DNA from: DATFYM01 sp035315065
GTDB taxonomy: Bacteria; Acidobacteriota; Terriglobia; UBA7540
Reading direction: 5' to 3'
Length of the DNA: 42,850 nt
NCBI GenBank assembly: GCA_035315065.1
Contig: DATFYM010000255.1
Location: forward strand, 1-42,850
A model generated the notes under the pieces. The model was not told where the DNA came from. It was given only the letters and a program-made list of their open reading frames with translations, and did not search any database. Numbering within the stretch: the first letter of the stretch is position 1; each line of letters opens with the position of its first letter. This document shows positions 1 to 6,988 of this stretch, one piece after another. The position numbers and the translations under genes were made by a program.

Positions 1-1
1 C

Positions 2-130
2 CCTACCGGTGTCAAGGTGTCCGACGAGCAGGTAGCAGAAATCGATTTGCGCCGCGATCAATTTCATGGCGACTGGAACTACACGATTCACCCAAAGAAA
101 ATCATCACGCATGATAAGGTTATTTCGTGA
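2..130 (+). CDS. ISAzo13-type transposase, C-terminal end (partial)
   Basis: The frame is open from the window edge to TGA at 128-130 and gives 42 residues beginning PTGVKVSDEQ and including FHGDWNYTIHPK. This matches what I know of the C-terminal tail of ISAzo13-family (Rhodopirellula-type DDE) transposases, which end in a TGVKVSDE...FHGDWNYTI stretch. The catalytic part lies outside the window, so the element cannot be judged intact. No terminal inverted repeat was identified after the stop. The family is recognised from memory of the tail motif only. Confidence 0.7.
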   Translation, partial: PTGVKVSDEQVAEIDLRRDQFHGDWNYTIHPKKIITHDKVIS

Positions 131-175
131 CGGACCCTTAGCTGCTTTTCATAAGTAAATAACCTTCGCGCTGGC

Positions 176-295
176 CCTCACCCGGCGCTTCGCGCCACCC
201 TCTCCCAAAAAGGGAGAGGGCTGTAGCCGCAGTGGATTCGGGGAATTCTAACCCTCTCCCTGGGGAGAGGGTGGCCGCAGGCCGGGTGAGGGGCA
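176..295. repeat. Imperfect palindromic intergenic repeat (CCCTCACCC type)
   Basis: The left arm (about 176-220, CCCTCACCCGGC then CCACCCTCTCCC) is the reverse complement of the right arm (about 250-295). Each half holds its own small hairpin: CTCCC-AAAAA-GGGAG at about 206-219 and CTCCCTGGGGAG at about 254-265. It occupies most of the gap between the transposase remnant and the S53 peptidase gene. A related copy sits at about 42588-42688. It may act as a terminator; that is inference. Confidence 0.75.
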
Positions 296-438
296 CTTAA
301 CGCCGATCATCCGTGGGTTACGCGTCCGCGGCCAAAGTACCGTGAAGCTGTATCAAGTACTATTGAGTTATCTCAACTCGCCGGCCTAACCTGACAATGT
401 GACACGCAGGTAAATTCCGATCTAATTGCGAGGCGCAA

Positions 439-3400
439 ATGAACGGTAGAAAGGCCGCTCTTCTGATCCTGTTTGTTCTGAGTTCTCCACTTGCCTTCCG
501 GGCACAATCCGCGGAGTCCGAGGCGGTGAGGCATCCCCTCAACGTTCGGCCCACGGACAGATTAACCATGCAAATCGATGAAGAGCGACGAGTTACGCTC
601 TCCGGTAGCCGACACCCCCTGGCAAAGCCGGCGAACATGATCGGCGAAGTCTCGCCGGATCAGCCGATGGAGAGCATGGTGCTTGTCCTGCGCCCCGATC
701 CTTCCCAAGAAGAGGCTCTCCAGGAGTTACTGCGGGCCCAGCAGGACCCGGCTTCACCGTATTACCATCAATGGCTCTCTCCCAAGGCCTTCGGCGAGCG
801 TTTCGGGATCTCTCAGAACGACTTGTACCAAGTCAAGGTTTGGCTGGAGACGCAGGGGATGAAAGTGGACGAAGTCCCGCTCTCACGCCGAACCATCGTC
901 TTTAGCGGTACTGCCGGGGACGTAGAGACGGCTTTTCACACCCAGATGCGAGAATACTCCGTCGAAGGAAAGGTTCACTTTGCGAATGCGACCGATCCCG
1001 AAATCCCCCAGGCCCTGGCGGGAGTGGTCCGCGGAATTGTCTCGCTCCACGACTTTCGCAGCGTGCCGGCCCACGTGACGGTCCCGGCGTACACTACCGC
1101 GAATGGCAGCACCTTCCTGATGCCGCAAGACTGGGACACGATCTACGACGTAACCCCGCTCTACAGCCAAGGGCTTGATGGTACCGGACAGAGCATCGCG
1201 GTTGTGGGGCGACAGGATATTAGTTTGGCCGACGTGGCGACCTTCCGCACCAACGCCGGACTCCCCAACAACCCGGCAAATGTGCCGCAGAAGATTTTCG
1301 TAAACGGCGTTAACCCCGGATTTACATGGTGTGATGACGAGGAGGAAGCCGCCTTGGATGTCGATTGGGCGGGGGCGATCGCCAAGAATGCCAGCATCAA
1401 ATTCGTCAGCGCGCAGTCCGGTGCGACGGACGGAGTTGTCCTGGCAGCCCAATTCGCCGTTAATCACAATGTCGCGCCGATCGTGTCGGTGAGTTATCTC
1501 CACTGCGAGAACACGCTCTCCGATGGGGGGCAGAGTCTCTGGGGTGCTCTGTGGTCCCAAGCCAACGCCCAAGGACAATCGATATTTGTGGCCTCGGGCG
1601 ACACTGGTGCCGCCGGTTGCGATGCTGCCACGCAGAAGACCGCAACCCAGGGAAAGAGCGTTAACGCCATTTGCTCCACCCCCAACAGTACCTGCGTGGG
1701 AGGCACGGAATTCAATGACACTTACAATCCAGGCGTTTATTGGTCGGGAACGAATGGCACTGGCATGAGTTCGGCACTCAGCTACATTCCGGAACTTGCC
1801 TGGAATGAGGACGGATGGTCCGGAATGCTAGGTACGGCATCGGGAGGCGGGATCAGCAGCTTCTACCTCCGGCCCAGTTGGCAGTCCGGACCCGGAGTTC
1901 CGGCGGGAACTCAGCGGTTGGTTCCCGATGTTGCCGCTTCGTCTGCGGTTCACGATGCCTACGTGCTTCAAGTTCAGGGTAAGCCCTTCTATGGAGGCGG
2001 CACATCCGCGGCCGCTCCATCCATGGCGTCGGTGATGGCCATCGTACTCCAGAACGCCGGAGGTACGCTGGGAAACGTCAACCCTGCTCTGTATACGCTG
2101 GCCAGCCAGCAAGCTGCCGGAGGCCCGGCAGTTTTCCACGACATCACTTCCGGCAACAATAGCGTGCCCGGAGTCACTGGCTACAACGCGGGTCCCGGCT
2201 ACGATATGGTTACCGGACTCGGCTCGGTCGACGCGTTCCTGCTGGTCAATAGCTGGAGCAACATCCGAGCCTCGAACTTTACGCTGGCTACAAGTTCCTC
2301 CAGCTTGACCGTATCGCCAAGTCACTCGACTAACGCAACCCTGACCATGAGCGCACAAGGCGGGTTCAGTACGCCGGTTACGCTGTCGGCGGCCGGAGCC
2401 CCCACTGGCGTAACGGTGACTTTCTCTTCCCCCACCCTCACCTCCTCGGCCCGGGTGACGATGACCGTGACCGCAGCCGCCAATGCCCTAGCGGGCACTT
2501 TCCCCATCGCCATCGCCGGGTCAGGTGGCGGATTCGAGCGGACGGTGGCGTTCGCTCTGACGGTCGCGGCCCCCACTTTCACGCTGACGCCGAGTCCGAC
2601 AGGCGCCAGCGTCAATGTGGGCAGCTCGACATCGTATACGCTGACGATCGCAAGGTTGAATGGATTCAGCTCGCCAGTGGTGTTGTCAGTCAGTGGAGCC
2701 CCGCAAGGCGTCACCACGAGTTTTTCGCCCATCAGTATTACATCCGGCAATAGCAGCATCCTAACCGTGTCGGTGGGCTCCACGGTAGCGGCGGGAGTCT
2801 CCTCCCTGACCGTGACGGGTACAAGCGGGAGTATCACGCAAACTCAAACTATCATCCTGTCGGTCGCGAATCCCAACTATACGCTGGTACCGAGCGCCAC
2901 GAGTGCGAGTGTGGCGCTGGGGGGGGCGGTGCCCACAACGGTGACCACCACCGCGGGGACTGGCTTCAACTCGATAGTATACTTGTCAATCAGTGGGCTT
3001 CCGAGTGGGGTCACGGCGAGTTTTACGAAGACCAGCATCCCGGCGCCGGGCAACGGTAGCAGCACTTTGACGCTGTCGGTGGCTTCCACGGCAACACCAG
3101 GTACCTACACCCTGACTCTTGGGGCTGTTGGGGGAGGAGCGGGCAAAACCGTGCCGTTCAGTCTGACGGTTTTGCCGCCCGCCAGCTTCACGCTGACTCC
3201 GAGCGCCACAAGTGCGAGCGTGGCGCCGGGCGGTTCGACACCTATAACCCTCACCACAGCACGAGTGAGTGGATTCACCTCGGCAGTGGCGTTGTCGATC
3301 AGTGGACTTCCGGGCGGAGTCACGGCGAGCTTTACGCCTACCGGCATCGCTTGGCCCGGCAGCGGCAGTAGTACTTTGACCCTGTCGGTGGCCGCGACAG

Positions 3401-4089
3401 CAGCAACGGGTACCTGCACCCTGACCGTAACTGCGACGGGGGGAGGAGTGACCAAGACTCAAACCCTCAGCCTGACGGTCTTGCCACCCAGTTTCACGCT
3501 GACTCCGAGTGCCACGAGCCTCAGTGTGGCGCCGGGCGGTTCGATACCCGCCACATTGACTACTGCACGAGTGAATGGGTTCACCTCGGCAGTGGCCTTG
3601 TCAATTAGCGGACTTCCGACGGGAGTTACAGGGAGTTTTGCACCCGCCAGTATCGCGTCGCCGGGCAGCGGTAGCAGCACGTTGACGCTGTCGGCGGGCT
3701 CGGGGACGGTTCCCGGCGCCTCTACCTTGACTGTGACGGCTAAGGGCGGGGGAGTAACGAAAACTCAGACGCTAAGCCTGATAGTCTTGACTCCAAGTTT
3801 CACGCTGACGCCTACCCTCAGCACCGCGAGCGTGGCGGCGGGTGGCTCAAAAACGATGACGCTGACCACCGCTCCGGTGAATGGATTCCAGGCGTCCATC
3901 GCGCTTTCGGTAACCGGACTTGCAAAGGGCGTCACGGCGAGCTTCACGCCCACCAGCATCGCGTCCAGTGGAACGAGCACCTTAAAGCTGTCAGTAGCCT
4001 CTGGGACCGCTGTCGGCACCTGCACCCTCACCGTTATGGCGGCGGGCGGTGGAGTGAGTAAGACTCAGGCAATCAGCCTGACCTATTGA
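439..4089 (+). CDS. Secreted S53 (sedolisin/kumamolisin) peptidase with C-terminal repeat stalk
   Basis: This is a 1216-residue acid-acting serine-carboxyl endopeptidase predicted to be exported. Residues 1-25 form a signal peptide (basic N-end, LLILFVLSS core, cut near AQSAES). Residues about 80-206 are the pro-kumamolisin activation domain, with the YYHQWLSP motif. The catalytic domain is about 225-605. E303 and D307 (EAALD) and S523 (GGGTSAAAP) form the sedolisin triad, D388 (SGDTGAAG) is the oxyanion aspartate, and HDITSG plus GYDMVTGLG supply the calcium site. About six repeats of 90-100 residues follow, each opening with FTLTPSATSASVAPGGS-like sequence and rich in Ser, Thr, Gly and Val; they are Ig-like and probably form a stalk or substrate-binding region. 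GAGGCG lies 7 nt before the ATG, supporting the start. The catalytic part is complete. Confidence 0.95.
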   Translation: MNGRKAALLILFVLSSPLAFRAQSAESEAVRHPLNVRPTDRLTMQIDEERRVTLSGSRHPLAKPANMIGEVSPDQPMESMVLVLRPDPSQEEALQELLRAQQDPASPYYHQWLSPKAFGERFGISQNDLYQVKVWLETQGMKVDEVPLSRRTIVFSGTAGDVETAFHTQMREYSVEGKVHFANATDPEIPQALAGVVRGIVSLHDFRSVPAHVTVPAYTTANGSTFLMPQDWDTIYDVTPLYSQGLDGTGQSIAVVGRQDISLADVATFRTNAGLPNNPANVPQKIFVNGVNPGFTWCDDEEEAALDVDWAGAIAKNASIKFVSAQSGATDGVVLAAQFAVNHNVAPIVSVSYLHCENTLSDGGQSLWGALWSQANAQGQSIFVASGDTGAAGCDAATQKTATQGKSVNAICSTPNSTCVGGTEFNDTYNPGVYWSGTNGTGMSSALSYIPELAWNEDGWSGMLGTASGGGISSFYLRPSWQSGPGVPAGTQRLVPDVAASSAVHDAYVLQVQGKPFYGGGTSAAAPSMASVMAIVLQNAGGTLGNVNPALYTLASQQAAGGPAVFHDITSGNNSVPGVTGYNAGPGYDMVTGLGSVDAFLLVNSWSNIRASNFTLATSSSSLTVSPSHSTNATLTMSAQGGFSTPVTLSAAGAPTGVTVTFSSPTLTSSARVTMTVTAAANALAGTFPIAIAGSGGGFERTVAFALTVAAPTFTLTPSPTGASVNVGSSTSYTLTIARLNGFSSPVVLSVSGAPQGVTTSFSPISITSGNSSILTVSVGSTVAAGVSSLTVTGTSGSITQTQTIILSVANPNYTLVPSATSASVALGGAVPTTVTTTAGTGFNSIVYLSISGLPSGVTASFTKTSIPAPGNGSSTLTLSVASTATPGTYTLTLGAVGGGAGKTVPFSLTVLPPASFTLTPSATSASVAPGGSTPITLTTARVSGFTSAVALSISGLPGGVTASFTPTGIAWPGSGSSTLTLSVAATAATGTCTLTVTATGGGVTKTQTLSLTVLPPSFTLTPSATSLSVAPGGSIPATLTTARVNGFTSAVALSISGLPTGVTGSFAPASIASPGSGSSTLTLSAGSGTVPGASTLTVTAKGGGVTKTQTLSLIVLTPSFTLTPTLSTASVAAGGSKTMTLTTAPVNGFQASIALSVTGLAKGVTASFTPTSIASSGTSTLKLSVASGTAVGTCTLTVMAAGGGVSKTQAISLTY

Positions 4090-4356
4090 CGCTCAGCTCA
4101 CCTAGACGCTGAGCGCGACGACAGCTATGACGGCAGGCGGCAGCGGGTGATTTGCAGGGGGTCCGGTTCTGTCAGGGACTCTCCGCCACCCACTGCCGTC
4201 TGCACGTAGTCGATCCAAGGCTTCGCGCCTCCGCCTAAGCGACCCACGAGCGGTTCCCCACTTTCGTTGGCTATCCCCTGTCGGCATATCGTCATGGCGA
4301 CCCATCGATTGGGCCGGGAGCGCGTAAGTGCCACCGGGACAGCACCCGGCAATGTG
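4090..4356. other. Non-coding gap after the peptidase gene
   Basis: I find no gene I can support here. A reverse-strand open frame (about 4125-4367) contains readable stretches such as GGGAKPWIDYVQTA and GGGESLTEPD, so it may be a decayed coding remnant. I cannot name a family for it. The region ends where the 423-bp duplication begins. Confidence 0.4.
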
Positions 4357-4779
4357 GGCCATTGCAAATAATCGGGGGTTATACGACACTGGCCACAGCC
4401 ACGAACTATAAGCGCCTTAGTAGGAGTGACTTTTGGCGCGGACAGATAGAGTGATCCAATGGCTCCTGGATGGAGACCCGGCTATTCGTTGGCAGGCCTT
4501 GCGGGATTTGGCCGGGGCTCTAGAACGCGCCGTCGAGCGTGAGCGGCGAAAGGTAGCGCGCGATGGTTGGGGCGGTCGTCTGCTTGCGAGGCAGGATCCG
4601 GAGGGCACGTGGGCTGGCGGGCTCTACTCGCCAAAGTGGATCTCAACCACTTACACGATGCTGATGCTCCGTGACTTCGGTCTGCCCGCCATCAACCGGC
4701 AGGCGCGAAGGGCCTGCACGCTCCTCCTCGATGGAGGGCTCCAGCCCGACGGCGGCGTCGCCTACGGCACCTGGGCAAA
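4357..4779 (+). repeat. Direct duplication, copy 1
   Basis: This stretch closely matches 5804-6226 in the same orientation, from GGCCATTGCAAATAATC to GGGCAAA. It covers the leader, the TTG start and about 115 codons of a cyclase-fold gene. Scattered substitutions and small indels show the duplication is not recent. Both borders are sharp. Confidence 0.9.
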
Positions 4780-4927
4780 TGAACACGACTGGACTGGCTG
4801 GCGCAGCGCGGAGCAGGCGGGAAACCTTCAGGCACATGATCGCAGACACAGGCTTGCGCTCGGCCAGAATGCGATGAAGTGTGATCATCTCGATCGGTGC
4901 AGGGAGCGCACGACCTGGGGTGTTTGA
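4433..4927 (+). pseudogene. Truncated duplicate of the terpene-cyclase-fold gene
   Basis: The first ~115 residues are nearly the same as the intact gene downstream at 5877-6866 (DPAIRWQALRDL, LYSPKWISTTYTMLMLRDFG, LQPDGGVAYGTWA). After that the frame enters unrelated DNA and stops at 4927 after 164 residues, against 329 in the intact copy. It starts at TTG with GGAG upstream, exactly as the intact copy does. The fragment has lost more than half of the alpha-helical barrel and is probably non-functional. The tail after residue 115 matches no family I recognise. Confidence 0.8.
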
Positions 4928-5131
4928 GGGTTCCCGGGATGGATCATACCAACCAAAGGTTGCCTATGAGGGAGGGGGTGCGCCTTAAGCGTCGCTTGGC
5001 GCGTCGATGAACCACCGCTTCCGAACCGCCAACAGCAAAGAGTAGGCCGCTTGTTGAGCGCTCCTGACAATCACGGTAGGATGGGAATGAAAGCAGAGAG
5101 TTCTTATCGACCATTGGCGCGAAGGTGATAC
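4928..5131. other. Gap upstream of the antitoxin/PIN module
   Basis: I see no convincing gene here. The stretch holds the leader of the antitoxin gene that starts at 5132. No clear -35/-10 pair or operator palindrome could be assigned by eye. Confidence 0.4.
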
Positions 5132-5359
5132 ATGGCACAGACGAGTGTTGAGAGGATCGTGGCCGAGATTCAGGATCTCTCCCCCCAGGAGCGACTGAGG
5201 CTCATCCGGACGGTGGTTGACACCCTGATCGTGCCGGGGCGGCCAGCCGAATCGCGCCGCCTCATCTATGGAGAATTCCGAGGCGGAAGAATGTCGACGG
5301 AGGACGATTTCAAGATTGCGGAGTGGCGCCCGCAGGACCGAGAGATGAATGGCCCATAG
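5132..5359 (+). CDS. Probable antitoxin of a PIN-toxin module
   Basis: This 75-residue protein directly precedes a PIN-domain gene and overlaps it by 11 nt, the usual layout of a VapBC-like pair. Residues 1-35 (TSVERIVAEIQDLSPQERLR) look like a short helical addiction-module segment. The C-terminal part (EFRGGRMSTEDDFKIAEWRP) is of the kind that threads into the toxin active site. GAAGGTG lies about 5 nt before the ATG. It would neutralise the toxin and repress the operon. The assignment rests on size, position and the C-terminal pattern, not on a named DNA-binding domain. Confidence 0.7.
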   Translation: MAQTSVERIVAEIQDLSPQERLRLIRTVVDTLIVPGRPAESRRLIYGEFRGGRMSTEDDFKIAEWRPQDREMNGP

Positions 5360-5818
5360 ATACGTGCTTGATACCCATGCCCTGGTGTGGCATCTGGAGG
5401 GCAATCCACGCCTGGGTCCGCAGGCGAAAGAGGCCATCGACAATCCGCTCAACCACCTCGCCTTGCCCATCATTGCTCTCGCTGAGGCGGCCTATATTGT
5501 CGAGCACCGGCGCACCGCCATCCCCACACTGTCTGATCTCCTTAGCTCGGTTTCTGCTGATTACCGCATCTCGATTTACCCGATGACTTGGGAGGTGTTC
5601 CAGGAGACTCTGGCGGCCAGTGTGCTTCCGGAAACGACCGGCTGATCGTGGGAACCGCGCTCCACCTGCAATCCCTGGGCGAGACCGTCTGCTTATTGAC
5701 CAAAGACGCGAGCATCGTCGCGGCCCGGTCTTGTGCCCACCCTCTGGTAACAGCAACGCAGCGCAAACCGGTTTGCTCCGCGGGGCGGCGATCCGGCGCC
5801 ACTGGCCATTGCAAATAA
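5349..5818 (+). pseudogene. PIN-domain toxin (VapC-like), frameshifted
   Basis: Frame 1 (5349-5645) gives the N-terminal PIN half: YVLDTHALVWHLEGNPRLGP with the first acidic residue, then LAEAAYIVEHRR with the second. It stops at TGA just after VLPETTG. The missing half continues in another frame from about 5628: NDRLIVGTALHLQSLG then LLTKDASIVAARS, which hold the third and fourth acidic positions. PIN toxins of this type normally read PEMHDRLI at the junction. The sequence GAA-ACGACCGG is explained by loss of 4 nt (ATGC) between GAA and ACGACC. As written the toxin is broken unless frameshifting occurs. The second frame ends at TAA inside duplication copy 2. Confidence 0.85.
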
Positions 5819-6226
5819 TCAGGGGTCATACGACACTAGCCACCACCACGAACTGTGAGTACCTCAGGAGTGACTTTTGGCAGCGCGGACGGACAGTGTG
5901 ATCCAATGGCTCCTGGGTGGGGACCCGGCTATTCGTTGGCAGGCCTTGCGGGATTTGGTCGGGGCTCCAGAACGCGCCGTCGAGCGCGAGCGGCGAAAGA
6001 TAGCGCGCGATGGTTCGGGGGCCCGTCTGCTCGCCAGGCAGGATCCGGAGGGCACGTGGGGCGGCGGGCTCTACTCGCCCAAGTGGATCTCAACCACCTA
6101 CACCATGCTGATGCTCCGTGACTTCGGATTGCCCGCCACCAACCGGCAGGCGCGAAAGGCCTGCACCGTTCTCCTCGATGGAGGGCTCCAGCCCGACGGC
6201 GGTGTCGCCTACGGCACTTGGGCAAA
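5804..6226 (+). repeat. Direct duplication, copy 2
   Basis: This is the second copy of the 423-bp unit at 4357-4779, offset by 1447 bp. Here the coding frame continues without a break into the rest of the cyclase-fold gene, so this copy keeps the ancestral right-hand junction. The antitoxin/PIN module fills the interval between the copies. Confidence 0.9.
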
Positions 6227-6866
6227 GTGGACGCGTCGGGGCGAGATGTGTGTCACGGGGATGGTCCTCTCCCTCGTCTCGTATTTCGAGTATGAGGACG
6301 CCCGTCTCGACACCATTGCCGGCCACTTGCTGGAGCAGCAGATGCCCGCCGGGGGCTGGAACTGTCAGCGCTCGCGCGGCGCAACCCATGCTTCGGTCCA
6401 TACCACGATCAGCGTGCTCGAAGGTTTGCGATACTACGAGTTGCGTGGTGGACGTGACGTCGAGGCAGTGCGAACGGCGCAGCGCCGCGGGCGGGAGTTC
6501 CTCTTGGTACACCGGCTGTTTCGCTCCCACCGCACCGGCGAAGTCATCAAGCCTGAGTTCACTCGCTTCTCGTTTCCGCCCCGATGGCACTACGACATCC
6601 TCCGCGCCCTGGACTACTTTCAAGCCGTCAACGCGCCTTGCGACCCACGCCTGACCGAAGCCATCGAAATCGTTCGAAGCAGGCAGGGCAAGGACGGGCG
6701 CTGGCCGGCACAACATTCGTACCCAGGGAAGACGTATTTCCAGCTTGAACGCGTCGGCGCGCCGAGCCGCTGGAATACTCTGCGCGCGTTGCGCGTGCTG
6801 AGGTGGTGGCCTATCGATGGCCTGGGAGCGCGGGCGTCCCGCCCGCTCTTTCCCCGACCTCAATGA
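5877..6866 (+). CDS. Squalene-cyclase/prenyltransferase-like alpha-barrel protein
   Basis: This 329-residue protein is built of alpha-helical repeats with QDPEGTWGGGLYSPKW, LQPDGGVAYGTW, QQMPAGGWNCQ and RQGKDGRWPAQ motifs. These are the QW-like turns of the terpene-cyclase/prenyltransferase toroid. No DXDD or DCTAE cyclase motif is visible, so it is probably not a triterpene cyclase; its substrate is unknown. It starts at TTG with GGAG about 7-8 nt upstream, conserved in the truncated duplicate, and has no signal peptide. The last ~15 residues (GLGARASRPLFPRPQ) are encoded by the left arm of a dispersed palindrome and were probably not part of the ancestral protein. Confidence 0.75.
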   Translation: MAARTDSVIQWLLGGDPAIRWQALRDLVGAPERAVERERRKIARDGSGARLLARQDPEGTWGGGLYSPKWISTTYTMLMLRDFGLPATNRQARKACTVLLDGGLQPDGGVAYGTWAKWTRRGEMCVTGMVLSLVSYFEYEDARLDTIAGHLLEQQMPAGGWNCQRSRGATHASVHTTISVLEGLRYYELRGGRDVEAVRTAQRRGREFLLVHRLFRSHRTGEVIKPEFTRFSFPPRWHYDILRALDYFQAVNAPCDPRLTEAIEIVRSRQGKDGRWPAQHSYPGKTYFQLERVGAPSRWNTLRALRVLRWWPIDGLGARASRPLFPRPQ

Positions 6867-6933
6867 GGTGTCAGCGAAACGAGTCCGGCCGGAAAGGAAG
6901 GGAAGAGCGGGCGGGACGTCCGCGCTCCCAGGC
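6820..6933. repeat. Inverted repeat, CTGGGAGCGCGGGC family (copy 1)
   Basis: The left arm 6820-6850 (GCCTGGGAGCGCGGGCG then TCCCGCCCGCTCTT) pairs with the right arm 6902-6933. The left arm overlaps the last codons of the cyclase-fold gene. Copies of the same arms occur at 18900-19050 and 27285-27387. It could terminate transcription before sucA; that is inference. Confidence 0.85.
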
Positions 6934-6988
6934 ATTCCATTTGATGGCCCATGACTCGTTCTTTCATCAAATGGTAGGATAGACCCCT

